A stretch of DNA of 64,000 bases from NCBI GenBank assembly GCA_002839825.1, contig PGYU01000022.1:1-64000 (forward strand), read 5' to 3'. Shown in pieces: positions 19,633 through 28,010 of the stretch (position 1 is the stretch's first letter; each line of letters opens with the position of its first letter). Source of the DNA: Ignavibacteriae bacterium HGW-Ignavibacteriae-1. Lineage in GTDB: Bacteria > Bacteroidota > Ignavibacteria > Kapaibacteriales > UBA2268. Made by a program: the position numbers and the translations under genes. Under the pieces are notes generated by a model. The model had not been told where the DNA came from. It ran no database searches and saw only the letters and a program-made list of their open reading frames with translations.

Positions 19633-20631
19633 ATGATGATAGATATAAAGTCTTTGTTGAAGAAAGAAATAAGGAAATTTGAAGTCGGAGATAAATTCAT
19701 TTCCGGATTTAAAGAACTTACAGGGAAATTAGAGGTTCCCAGTATTCATTTTCCGGAACTTATAGGTATAGAAATCAGTTCCATATGCAATCTTTCGTGC
19801 GTTCATTGTCCACCGCAAACTGAAAGTAGCAGCCCAAAACATAGCATGATGGATTATGACTTATTTCTTAAAATTATAGATGAAATTGATTCGGTCGGAA
19901 AAAGAAGAATTGCTTTGCATAAAGACGGTGAACCGCTGATATATCCTAAAATTATTAACGTGCTGGAAAGATTAAAATTAAATCATGAACATGAAGTATA
20001 TTTAACTTCGAATGCCCACAAACTCAATAAAAGCATTTCGGAATCTATTCTAAAAAACAGAGTAGATATAATCAATTTCAGCTTAGGTGCAGCTACGGAG
20101 CCTTTTTATAAGAAAGTCAGGGGTGGCAACTTTGGATATGTTATTAAAAATATTATAGCTTTTCTGGAAATGTCAGAAAATTATAAAACAAAACCATTAA
20201 TTAAAATACAAATAATTAATTTACCGGAATTTCCCGAAATGGCGGAGGAACTAAAATTATTTAAAGAATTTTGGTCGGCTTATCCGGTAAAAATTGAAGA
20301 ATGGGATAAACTGACTTGGGGTTTGTATGACAACTCTGATTCCGTATCCTATCGCTATCCATGCTATTCTCTATGGAATTCGATGGATATAAATTCGGAC
20401 GGAACAGTTTCAACATGTTGTATGGATTGGAAGCACGAATTAATTATAGGCAATATTAATACAGTATCATTGCGCGAAGTTTGGCATTCCGAATCATTGA
20501 ATAATTTAAGAATAGCTCATAAAAAAGACAACGGCATTTCAATTGAGCAATGTGCAGGTTGTAACTATTGGCATTGGCAACCACGTTTGAGTAATTATCC
20601 TTTATCAAAGATGGTTAATTCAAAATCATAA
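19633..20631 (+). CDS. Radical SAM / SPASM domain protein
   Basis: 332 residues. The radical SAM cluster motif CNLSCVHC gives C52, C56 and C59 (CxxxCxxC). A C-terminal SPASM-type region has SDGTVSTCCMDW and a closing EQCAGCNYW, which would hold auxiliary Fe-S clusters. Such enzymes modify peptides or act in cofactor and sugar chemistry using S-adenosylmethionine. No precursor peptide or maturation partner is visible beside it, so the substrate is unknown. It stands alone between two repeat-rich gaps. The start is the first of two adjacent ATGs; the upstream ribosome site (GGAAAAG) is weak. Alternative: an enzyme acting on cell-envelope sugars, as with other orphan SPASM proteins. Confidence 0.85.
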   Translation: MMIDIKSLLKKEIRKFEVGDKFISGFKELTGKLEVPSIHFPELIGIEISSICNLSCVHCPPQTESSSPKHSMMDYDLFLKIIDEIDSVGKRRIALHKDGEPLIYPKIINVLERLKLNHEHEVYLTSNAHKLNKSISESILKNRVDIINFSLGAATEPFYKKVRGGNFGYVIKNIIAFLEMSENYKTKPLIKIQIINLPEFPEMAEELKLFKEFWSAYPVKIEEWDKLTWGLYDNSDSVSYRYPCYSLWNSMDINSDGTVSTCCMDWKHELIIGNINTVSLREVWHSESLNNLRIAHKKDNGISIEQCAGCNYWHWQPRLSNYPLSKMVNSKS

Positions 20632-20636
20632 CTTTT

Positions 20637-20705
20637 CTGAACTGATTTATATGATTAAGCTGTCTGAACTATGATTTATATGATTAATGTGATTAACGTG
20701 ATTTT
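20637..20705. repeat. Two copies of the dispersed CTGAACTATGATTT element
   Basis: Copies begin at 20637 (shortened, CTGAACTGATTT) and 20664. They share the ATGATTAA/GTGATTAACGTGATT chain with the copies at 19219-19347 and 21938-22028. Confidence 0.8.
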
Positions 20706-20718
20706 GATAGATTGAATT

Positions 20719-20791
20719 GTCATTCTGAACGAAGTGAGGAATCCATGTATTTAAAACAAAACTTGATTCTTCGCCTGCGCCTCAGAATGAC
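20719..20791. repeat. Dispersed inverted repeat (GTCATTCTGA ... TCAGAATGAC)
   Basis: Arms GTCATTCTGA (20719-20728) and TCAGAATGAC (20782-20791) enclose GAAGTGAGGAATC and GATTCTTCGCC halves that can also pair. The layout resembles REP-like hairpins common between genes in many bacteria. Non-coding. Confidence 0.75.
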
Positions 20792-20805
20792 GATGTAAAA
20801 AATAA

Positions 20806-20838
20806 AGATGTGCCACACTTGCGAAATATGGCACATCT
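20806..20838 (-). terminator. Hairpin after the WD40-like lipoprotein gene, likely terminator
   Basis: A 10-bp stem AGATGTGCCA/TGGCACATCT (20806-20815 with 20829-20838). Read on the minus strand it is followed by TTATTTTTT, and it lies 25 bp after the stop of the minus-strand gene. The same core forms the longer perfect hairpin at 22102-22150, so it is also a dispersed element. Confidence 0.55.
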
Positions 20839-20863
20839 AAAAAATAATAAATATTTATTTAAT

Positions 20864-21745
20864 TTAATATCTCCAACATAGCTGATTTCCTGAAGATGCA
20901 TAAGCATTGTCAATCTCCGTTACTGTCAAGGCTACCAAATCAATAATATAAATTGTACCATAACTTGTTACTGCAACATTTTTGCTGTCAGGTGACCATG
21001 TAGGCATTGCGAAATTATTTATAGTTGTGTTGATTTGTGTAGCGTTCGAACCATCCGAGTTCATTGTCCATAATTTTCCATTACATATAAATGCAACTTT
21101 TGTACCATCGGGACTAACACTTGGTGAATATACATTATTCAAATCCGGATCAATTCTTTCCATAGTAGTGAAATCGGCTGATACTCGGTATATTCCATTG
21201 TTCATTGAAGTCCATCCGGCAACGTAAATTGAGCCATCAGGAGCCCAACTGGGTGCTACACAAGGAAAGCTATCATCGTAATCGCCAATTGTCAGAAGTA
21301 GTTCACCATCATTAGCATCTATAATATAGGTAATCGGATTTAAAACAGCGTCACCTTCGTAAGCAATATATTGCTGATTGTATGATATTCTGGGTTTATC
21401 AAAGTACTTTTTATGTACTGGTCCCTTGTAACCTTCACTTTCAATAATTGAAACTCTGTTTGCGCCCGTTAGATCAGTAACAATAATTCTAGTATTGGGA
21501 TATGCTTCTACTGCAACAATTCTACCGTCTGCTGCAACATCAGGCATATCAGCGTTTGAAAACAATTCTTCATCTTTTTCATCGTTAAGGCGTATCCTAT
21601 ATACTGACCCGCCATTAGAATAGTAAATATAGCCCTTCAATCCGGATTGATTAACAGGGTTGTCCGTATCAGGACATCCGGTTAACATAACTACCATAGT
21701 TATGATTATCGCAAAAGTAAAAATATTTCTCACACACAACCTCAT
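20864..21745 (-). CDS. WD40-like (TolB-type) propeller lipoprotein
   Basis: 293 residues. Signal peptide with a lipobox LTGC (Cys at about residue 24) predicts a lipid-anchored envelope protein. The body has PD40/TolB-like propeller units: SWAPDGSIYVAG, SVSPDGTKVAF and TWSPDSKNVAV. TolB itself is longer and works with Tol-Pal; no tol or pal gene is adjacent, so this is a stand-alone propeller lipoprotein of unknown partner. It is isolated between repeat-rich gaps. The gap after it (21746-22178, upstream on its strand) is A/T-rich with two dispersed-repeat blocks and no gene. Confidence 0.8.
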   Translation of the reverse strand: MRLCVRNIFTFAIIITMVVMLTGCPDTDNPVNQSGLKGYIYYSNGGSVYRIRLNDEKDEELFSNADMPDVAADGRIVAVEAYPNTRIIVTDLTGANRVSIIESEGYKGPVHKKYFDKPRISYNQQYIAYEGDAVLNPITYIIDANDGELLLTIGDYDDSFPCVAPSWAPDGSIYVAGWTSMNNGIYRVSADFTTMERIDPDLNNVYSPSVSPDGTKVAFICNGKLWTMNSDGSNATQINTTINNFAMPTWSPDSKNVAVTSYGTIYIIDLVALTVTEIDNAYASSGNQLCWRY

Positions 21746-21937
21746 AAAATAAATTAATAAAACCTACAATTTAGTCAATGCAAACTTTTACTTATACGTT
21801 ACCATAACATATAGTTTAAGTTATGCAAATATAATATATTTATTGAAATCAAAGGTAAATTTTTTTGTAATGGAGAATGAAATATTTCAAAATAGCTAAG
21901 AGGGAAAATTCAAATGTGTCAAACCTGCTAGACTTGT

Positions 21938-22028
21938 TTGAACTATGATTTAAATGATTTTTGTGATTAAGGTGATTAAAATAAATAAGTTGTCTGAACT
22001 ATGATTTATATGATTTATGTGATTTATG
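21938..22028. repeat. Two copies of the dispersed CTGAACTATGATTT element
   Basis: Copies begin near 21938 (TTGAACTATGATTT) and at 21994 (CTGAACTATGATTT), each followed by TGATTTNTGTGATT chains. These are the sixth and seventh copies in the window. Confidence 0.8.
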
Positions 22029-22101
22029 AGAAGCTAAATGAATAGATCTTTAACTCTATCGGGGTAAAACATTGGAGGCAAAATGCTGTTGCGGTCACTA
22101 C

Positions 22102-22150
22102 AATATTTTAGATGTGCCACACCTACGGAGTGTGGCACATCTAAAATATT
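22102..22150. repeat. Perfect 21-bp inverted repeat with 7-nt loop
   Basis: Left arm 22102-22122, loop CTACGGA (22123-22129), right arm 22130-22150. All 21 pairs match; the core is GATGTGCCACAC / GTGTGGCACATC. It shares its core with the hairpin at 20806-20838 and lies 28 bp after the stop of the minus-strand gene. No T run follows on either strand, so a terminator role is doubtful. Confidence 0.85.
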
Positions 22151-22178
22151 GACATTCTAAAGGCGAGAGAAAAGGATT

Positions 22179-24239
22179 CTATTTCCCGCTTTTCACAAAT
22201 TTTTGAAATTCCGTTGTTCCGTCATCGTATTTCATATTTATAAAGTAAATTCCTGCGGGATATTCCGTCAAAGGTAGGCTTAAATTCAGCTTTCCGGCTT
22301 GTATCGTGCCACTATAAACAGTTTGCCCGAGAGTGTTTGTTATGACAATTTCAGCCCGTCCGACACCATTTCTTTCGATAGTGAGTAGTTCAGTAACCGG
22401 ATTAGGATAGATTTTCAAATTACTATTTGAGCTATATTCATCATCCACACTCGTAGAAACTAAGTCCGATATTTTTGCTCTGAAAATGCCGCCACTCAAA
22501 GTTCCTGCAAAAATATAATCTCCATTAACAGCTAATGACCAGACGTCTGAATTTGACATGCCAAAATTATTCTGCTTCCAATTATCTCCTATGTCTGTGG
22601 ATTGAAAGAACCCACCATTTGTTCCAACAAAAACATTGTTACCAGTTGCGGCTAAAGTCCAGATGTTATAGTTTGTCAAACCATTTATTTTCTGAGTCCA
22701 TAAACTTCCTTCGTTTGATGAGTGATAAACTCCGGTACCCAACAAAGTCCCTGCATACATATTATTCCCACTAATTGTAATATTATGCATATATATACTC
22801 ACACCATTGTTCTTTGAAGTCCAGTTATCACCATTATCTTTTGATAAATAGACACCGCCATTCCACAATCCGGCAAAAATGTTGTTATCATTATTGGCTA
22901 TAGTTACGACATTCTTGTTTGGCAAACCTTTATTTTTTTGCGTCCAAGAATATCCATAGTCTGATGAGTGGCAAAAGCCTGCACCTGCAGCACCTGCAAA
23001 AATATTATTTTCATGTATAATAATTGAAAAGACATGTAGTTTTGACACAATCTCGTTTTTAATCTGTAACCAAGTATTTCCAAGGTCAGTGGAATGAAAT
23101 ATACCACTACCCTCAGTTCCAACAAAAATGTTGTTCCCATCTACAGCAATCGAATAAACGCTTAAATTTGTTAATCCATTATTTTTTTTTGTCCAACTAT
23201 TCCCATTGTTATTGGATAATAACACACCGCCGCCCTCAGTACCAGCATAAATATTATTTCCGTTGACTGATAAATTCCAGATTCGTAAATTTGTAAACCC
23301 AGAATTATTCTCCGCCCAAGTTTTTCCAAAGTCTGTGGAGTAAAAATTTCCCGCGTGATAAGTTCCGACAAGAATGTTCTTTCCATTACGTGTTATAGTA
23401 TAGACATATAAATCAGTTAAACCGTAATTTCTCTGGGTCCAAGTATCGCCAAAATCAGTTGAGTAGAAAATTCCTCCGCCCCAAGTTCCGGCATAAATGT
23501 TACTATCAATTATCGCCAAAGCAAAAACATTTAAATTTGTCAATCCATTCTTTTTACGTGTCCAGTTATGACCGTTATCTGTAGATAAATAAACTCCACC
23601 ACCTTCAATGCCAGCAAAAATATTTTCACCACTGATGATAATAGAATTGACAGTTAATCTCGGTAAACCTCTATTTATACTTGCCCAATAATTTCCATTG
23701 TCCGTTGATAAATACACACCACCACTATCAGTTCCGATAAAAATATTGTTTCCGCTATTTACAATAGTTCTAATAGCCCCTTTGTCCAAACCACTACTTT
23801 TTCTTGTCCATGAATCCCCATTGTCAGTAGATAAAAAAACGCCATTCCAATAACTTCCGGCAAAAATTTTATTGTCAATATTAGCTATTGATATTATATC
23901 ACTATCAGGCAATCCATTATTTTTCAAGGTCCAATTATCACCATTGTCTGTTGATAGATATGTACCACCATTGAAAGTTCCTGCAAATAAGTTATTTCCA
24001 CTGATATTAACAGTCATGACAATTAAACCTTTTAATCCATTATTTTTCGGTTCCCAACTTTCACCATTGTCTATTGATAGAAATACTCCATCCCGAGTTC
24101 CGGCAAAAATGTTGTTTCCACTTATGGCATAACTGGTTACCCATCCACCGTAAACACCATTATTCACTGCCTCCCATTGCGAGAAAAGGGTGTTTGCTGC
24201 AAAAAGCATAAAAACTGCTGACAAAAATAACTTTTTCAT
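22179..24239 (-). CDS. T9SS-exported Asp-box propeller protein
   Basis: 686 residues from the ATG at 24239, which has a good AAAAAGGAAG site and begins a clean signal peptide MKKLFLSAVFMLFAANTLFS. The reading frame stays open upstream to 24452, but that extension runs into tmRNA and its terminator and is rejected. Thirteen Asp-box motifs of the form S-x-D-x-G-x-x-W (for example STDNGDNW) recur about every 43 residues with NNIFAGT..GGVYLS cores, as in sialidase-like and YCF48-like propellers. No sialidase active site is evident. A type A sorting domain (IYPNPVTELLTI ... FQKFVKSGK) closes the protein, predicting T9SS export. Thirteen units suggest two stacked propellers. Confidence 0.88.
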   Translation of the reverse strand: MKKLFLSAVFMLFAANTLFSQWEAVNNGVYGGWVTSYAISGNNIFAGTRDGVFLSIDNGESWEPKNNGLKGLIVMTVNISGNNLFAGTFNGGTYLSTDNGDNWTLKNNGLPDSDIISIANIDNKIFAGSYWNGVFLSTDNGDSWTRKSSGLDKGAIRTIVNSGNNIFIGTDSGGVYLSTDNGNYWASINRGLPRLTVNSIIISGENIFAGIEGGGVYLSTDNGHNWTRKKNGLTNLNVFALAIIDSNIYAGTWGGGIFYSTDFGDTWTQRNYGLTDLYVYTITRNGKNILVGTYHAGNFYSTDFGKTWAENNSGFTNLRIWNLSVNGNNIYAGTEGGGVLLSNNNGNSWTKKNNGLTNLSVYSIAVDGNNIFVGTEGSGIFHSTDLGNTWLQIKNEIVSKLHVFSIIIHENNIFAGAAGAGFCHSSDYGYSWTQKNKGLPNKNVVTIANNDNNIFAGLWNGGVYLSKDNGDNWTSKNNGVSIYMHNITISGNNMYAGTLLGTGVYHSSNEGSLWTQKINGLTNYNIWTLAATGNNVFVGTNGGFFQSTDIGDNWKQNNFGMSNSDVWSLAVNGDYIFAGTLSGGIFRAKISDLVSTSVDDEYSSNSNLKIYPNPVTELLTIERNGVGRAEIVITNTLGQTVYSGTIQAGKLNLSLPLTEYPAGIYFINMKYDDGTTEFQKFVKSGK

Positions 24240-24380
24240 ATCGTGCTTCCTTTTTTCAAGTATAACATCAAAATACTCATTTAAAAGCCTTATATACCAA
24301 TATCCACATTGCAAACATAAATAAAAGAAATATAAAAACCAAGCAAGAATTGAAATATAGTAAAAGCCGAACTTAAACGC

Positions 24381-24404
24381 AAAAAACCCTGACATAATCA
24401 GGGT
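24381..24404 (-). terminator. Rho-independent terminator of tmRNA
   Basis: Stem ACCCTGA/TCAGGGT (24386-24392 with 24398-24404), loop CATAA. On the minus strand it is followed by six T. It starts 8 bp after the tmRNA 3' end. Confidence 0.85.
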
Positions 24405-24411
24405 CTTGTTG

Positions 24412-24771
24412 TGGAGATGGCGGGAGTCGAACCCGCGTCCGAAGAGTTTCAATCTGAGCCTCTACATGTTTATTCCGCTTTCTAATTTTCTTTCTTCGGG
24501 TGACCAACGGACGGGTCTCCGAAAACCTATCATTCTGTTATTTCGCATGGGTACCGAATGAGAGCACACACACTATCCTGTTTGTTTGCGTCACCCTCGT
24601 AAGAACTAACAGGCAAGTCCTTAAAAGAATGTGGCTACGTTTTAATTAAGCAGCCAGAGCATAGTTATTGTCAGCATTTATAGCTGTGTCAGTTGAATTT
24701 ACGTGCGCCACCGACTAAGCACGACATGCCACATCAAACGTCCATCACCCCGTCGAATCCGTTACATCCCC
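24412..24771 (-). ncRNA. ssrA: tmRNA (transfer-messenger RNA)
   Basis: About 360 nt. The 5' end GGGGATG pairs with the 3' end CATCTCC to close the acceptor stem. The 5' domain has the conserved GGATTCGACGGGG. The 3' domain has a T-loop GGGTTCGACTCCCGCC. A tag frame ends ADNNYALAA and then TAA, the usual YALAA-type degradation tag. The resume codon is not certain: the frame is open upstream through TDTAIN, so the tag could be ADNNYALAA or a longer form such as AINADNNYALAA. CCA is not encoded. The RNA rescues stalled ribosomes with SmpB, whose gene is not in this window. Confidence 0.95.
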
Positions 24772-24919
24772 GGGTTATTAATAGCGACGAATTAGACTGC
24801 GTTTGTTGTATTGTGCTCTTATATTGTTAATTTTTTATTTATTGCTACGATTTTTCTTGCTTGTTACAAAATTTAGTGTTATTTTTGAATCAGATTATTT
24901 TATCTGTTTTGAGAATTAT

Positions 24920-26455
24920 ATGAAAAGATTATATAGAATATCGAAGTTTTTACATAAATACTCCAGCTTGACGCTGATTGTATTCCTAATTTGGATGAGC
25001 ATTTCGGGGATTTTGATGAATCATCCGGAGCTTATAAGCGGACTATCTATTCCTTATAAGTATCTGCCGGATAATTATAGTGCCCACAATTGGGCAAGAA
25101 GCACTCTGAACAATGTTCAATTCTCTAATGACGAGCCAAAGCTCGCTTACATCGGAGGTTTTGAGGGCGTGTGGAAAACTACTGATGCAGGAGTGAATTT
25201 TTCGAGCTTAAATGTAGAAGGTTTGCCCGATTCGAGATATTACAGACGCGTCAAATCTATGATGCTCACTGACATTGATGGCAAGGAGTTGCTTCTGGCG
25301 GGGACATACGGTGGATTGTACTTTTACGATAAGAACATCAATAAATGGACAAATATTGAACTTGGCGGAAAAAATCCCAGAATTGCGAAAGTGCTTAGTT
25401 ATAAGGACAGCATAGCGGTTTTTAGCGAATCGAATGCCTTTATCAGCCATGCTTCGTTGCCTTTGAATTTTCAGCAGAGCGATTTGAGAAGGTTTGATGA
25501 TAATAATAAACTGACGATGGTCGAATTCATGTTCAGCCTTCATACGGGCGAACTTTGGGGCTTACCGGGTAAGCTGCTGTTCGATGTTGCAGGATTGATA
25601 TTATTATTCCTCGCCATAAGCGGATTTTTCTTGTGGATTACTCCCAAAAAGAGCGTTTTTAAGCTCAAATTACTTGAAAAATATCGTAAATCGCGATGGA
25701 CTCTGTATAAGTTTTTTACTAAATATCATCTGAAACTTGGGATATATTCTGCTGTAATTCTCTTCATTTTCGGTTTGACAGGCTTTTTTATGCGTCCTCC
25801 GATGATTGCGGTGATTTTTGGTAGTGATATTGATAAATCTTGGATACTCGGGATGGATAAATCGAATCCATGGAATCATAGAATTCGCAATGCTATGTAC
25901 GACGAAAAGCGTGATAAATTCATTATAGACACGAAAGACGGCTATTGGGTTTCTGAGAGTGGCTTAAGGGGATTTTACACAAAGCAAGCTCCTCCGGCAC
26001 CAATATTTGCGATGGGTGCTACGGTTTTGGAAACTGATTATGCCGGAAATCATTTGCTGGGGTCATTTGCAGGGCTTTTTAAAGTCAATTATGAAGGGGA
26101 TATTGTGGATGTTGCCACCGGAAAACCACCTTATAACGTTGCGGCACTCCGTCCGGGCACAAATCTGGTGACGGGCTATTTTGCAACTCCTGATGGCGAA
26201 GAATATATTGCAACACATTTTGCGGGATTGATGCCTGCTAATAAAAAGGCGGCTGACAGCGATAAATTCATAATGCCTGAACATATATTAAATACGGCAG
26301 AACTACCTTTTTGGAATTTTTTGTTTGAATTGCATAATGGCAGAATTTTCCAAGCAATACTTGGTCCATATCATATGCTTTTGATACCGTTAGCATCATT
26401 AATATTTATGATATTAATAATTACGGGTGTTTTTGATTGGTTTTATCGTCGCTAA
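24920..26455 (+). CDS. PepSY-associated membrane protein with a periplasmic Asp-box-like region
   Basis: 511 residues from the ATG at 24920 (MKRLYRISKFLHKYSS). An upstream in-frame start at 24803 would add 39 hydrophobic residues and is less likely. TM1 at about 15-35 has the PepSY-TM pattern (LHKYSSLTLIVFLIWMSISG). A periplasmic stretch contains VWKTTDAGVNF and GGLYFYD, like an Asp-box propeller unit. Further TM segments lie near 218-240, 268-290 and the C-terminus (about 480-505). PepSY-TM proteins are often linked to metal reduction or siderophore handling. No iron gene is adjacent here and the usual PepSY domain is not obvious, so the function is open. Divergent from tmRNA and convergent with the GT39-like gene (7 bp apart). 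Confidence 0.75.
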   Translation: MKRLYRISKFLHKYSSLTLIVFLIWMSISGILMNHPELISGLSIPYKYLPDNYSAHNWARSTLNNVQFSNDEPKLAYIGGFEGVWKTTDAGVNFSSLNVEGLPDSRYYRRVKSMMLTDIDGKELLLAGTYGGLYFYDKNINKWTNIELGGKNPRIAKVLSYKDSIAVFSESNAFISHASLPLNFQQSDLRRFDDNNKLTMVEFMFSLHTGELWGLPGKLLFDVAGLILLFLAISGFFLWITPKKSVFKLKLLEKYRKSRWTLYKFFTKYHLKLGIYSAVILFIFGLTGFFMRPPMIAVIFGSDIDKSWILGMDKSNPWNHRIRNAMYDEKRDKFIIDTKDGYWVSESGLRGFYTKQAPPAPIFAMGATVLETDYAGNHLLGSFAGLFKVNYEGDIVDVATGKPPYNVAALRPGTNLVTGYFATPDGEEYIATHFAGLMPANKKAADSDKFIMPEHILNTAELPFWNFLFELHNGRIFQAILGPYHMLLIPLASLIFMILIITGVFDWFYRR

Positions 26456-26462
26456 ATAAGAA

Positions 26463-28010
26463 TTAATTTCGATTATAAATCACAAAATAGTCGTCTTGAT
26501 ATATCATATGAAAATCATTTTGCAAAATATTCTTAATTTCAGCATTCTCGTTAATTTTCTCGAGAGTCGGTTCGATATATCCACTTACAATCGGGTGCGA
26601 ATCATCGGTTTGAACGATTAAAATATCAGAATTTTTAATTTCTACAATATATTCTTCAAGCCATAATTTGCTGACACCAGACATCGGAAATAACGGCAAA
26701 GGAAATTTTGAAATATGTTTGTTATCTAAATAATAGTTTAATGTCTGACATCCAACACTCATAACCATGATTTTGTCATTCTCATTGTAATATTCAGTAT
26801 TCTTGACAAATTTGACGACATCGTCCATTTCCTTAAGTATTACTGAATGAGTTTCCGGTTTATTATAATGTTCGAGATATTTATCCTTATTCAAATAGTA
26901 ATGCGGAATTGGAGTCAATACGGTCATATAACGCGGAAGAGGCGAAAAAAAGATGACAAAAGGAATTATAATGAGTATTACTATGATTTTGGGGATAGTG
27001 ATATTATTAAATTTATATTTTAATATTTTTATTAATTCATTTGTTCCGATAGCAAAAATAAATGATAAAGGGATGAATATTCTGGTGAAGTGATAAGGAG
27101 CAAATTTTTTCTCAACAAAAACAGTTAATAATAGGAATAGAGCTATTGATAATAAAAGAAAGATTATCTGTTTTTGATCTTTATAGTTATTACTTTTGCT
27201 GAATATATTGAATAGACCTATAATGATAACTGATACAAACAGCATAGATAAATGATTCCCGAAAAAATAAGTTACTTTCTCGTGTGCAAACTTGAATAAT
27301 GCAAAATTTACTTCAGGTAGCTGTGCATATAAATAAGTAAAATTCTGAACTTCCCAAAATCCTGTCCTGACTTCCGAATCCAATAATAAAACAAAAGTCA
27401 GCCCGAATCCGATAACAACACCTAAAATAATGATTAATTGCTCACGAATAAACACTTTTGCTTGCTTTTTGGCAAATAAATCTGCAAGAAACATTGCAGG
27501 ATAAATTGCAATAAACGTATATTTCAATCCTCCCGATAGTCCAATAAATAGACCTTGGAGGAAAAGATTAAGATTGCTTTGATTTCTAATTCTTAAATAT
27601 ATAATTGGTAATATGAAAAGTGGCAAAAATGATTCAGTTTGAAACGTACTTGTATGGGTAAGAGCACCATAAGATAAGGCATAAAAAAACGTACCGTAAA
27701 AAGCTAAATTAGCCGAATCAAACACTTTTCGCATTAAATAATATAAAGAAATAATTATTCCGGATTGGATTAAAAACTCTGCAAAACGGACGTTAATTTC
27801 GGAATTGCCAAAAATCGAATAAATAACGGAAAATATCATAAATAGGAAGGGTGGCTTCAAGTCCACAAAATCTTTAAATATTTTGCCACCTTCGGCAATT
27901 ACTTGACCACCGGTTACATAAATCCACAAATCACCCGAATATGGAAAATAAATTACAGGTATGATAATTATTATACATATAGCAATATGCCAAATTGATT
28001 TCATTTTCAA
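26463..28010 (-). CDS. Glycosyltransferase family 39-like integral membrane protein
   Basis: 515 residues with about 10-12 hydrophobic helices. The first periplasmic loop carries DLWIYVTGGQVIAEGG and FKDFVDLKPP, the acidic loop pattern of GT-C enzymes that use polyprenyl-phosphate sugars (ArnT/PMT type). The C-terminal about 120 residues form a soluble periplasmic part. Likely transfers a sugar to lipid A, a glycolipid or a protein; donor and acceptor are unknown. Its start overlaps the stop of the GlmU-like gene by 4 bp, so the two are translationally coupled behind pyrG. Confidence 0.8.
   Translation of the reverse strand: MKMKSIWHIAICIIIIIPVIYFPYSGDLWIYVTGGQVIAEGGKIFKDFVDLKPPFLFMIFSVIYSIFGNSEINVRFAEFLIQSGIIISLYYLMRKVFDSANLAFYGTFFYALSYGALTHTSTFQTESFLPLFILPIIYLRIRNQSNLNLFLQGLFIGLSGGLKYTFIAIYPAMFLADLFAKKQAKVFIREQLIIILGVVIGFGLTFVLLLDSEVRTGFWEVQNFTYLYAQLPEVNFALFKFAHEKVTYFFGNHLSMLFVSVIIIGLFNIFSKSNNYKDQKQIIFLLLSIALFLLLTVFVEKKFAPYHFTRIFIPLSFIFAIGTNELIKILKYKFNNITIPKIIVILIIIPFVIFFSPLPRYMTVLTPIPHYYLNKDKYLEHYNKPETHSVILKEMDDVVKFVKNTEYYNENDKIMVMSVGCQTLNYYLDNKHISKFPLPLFPMSGVSKLWLEEYIVEIKNSDILIVQTDDSHPIVSGYIEPTLEKINENAEIKNILQNDFHMIYQDDYFVIYNRN

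Noticed and set aside
17064-24239. Sialidase genes
   Set aside because: Asp-box motifs are structural and no full sialidase active-site set can be seen in either the 17064 or the 22179 gene.
24240-24452. N-terminal extension of the Asp-box protein by 71 codons
   Set aside because: It would overlap the tmRNA 3' end and its terminator; a signal peptide with a good ribosome site starts at 24239.
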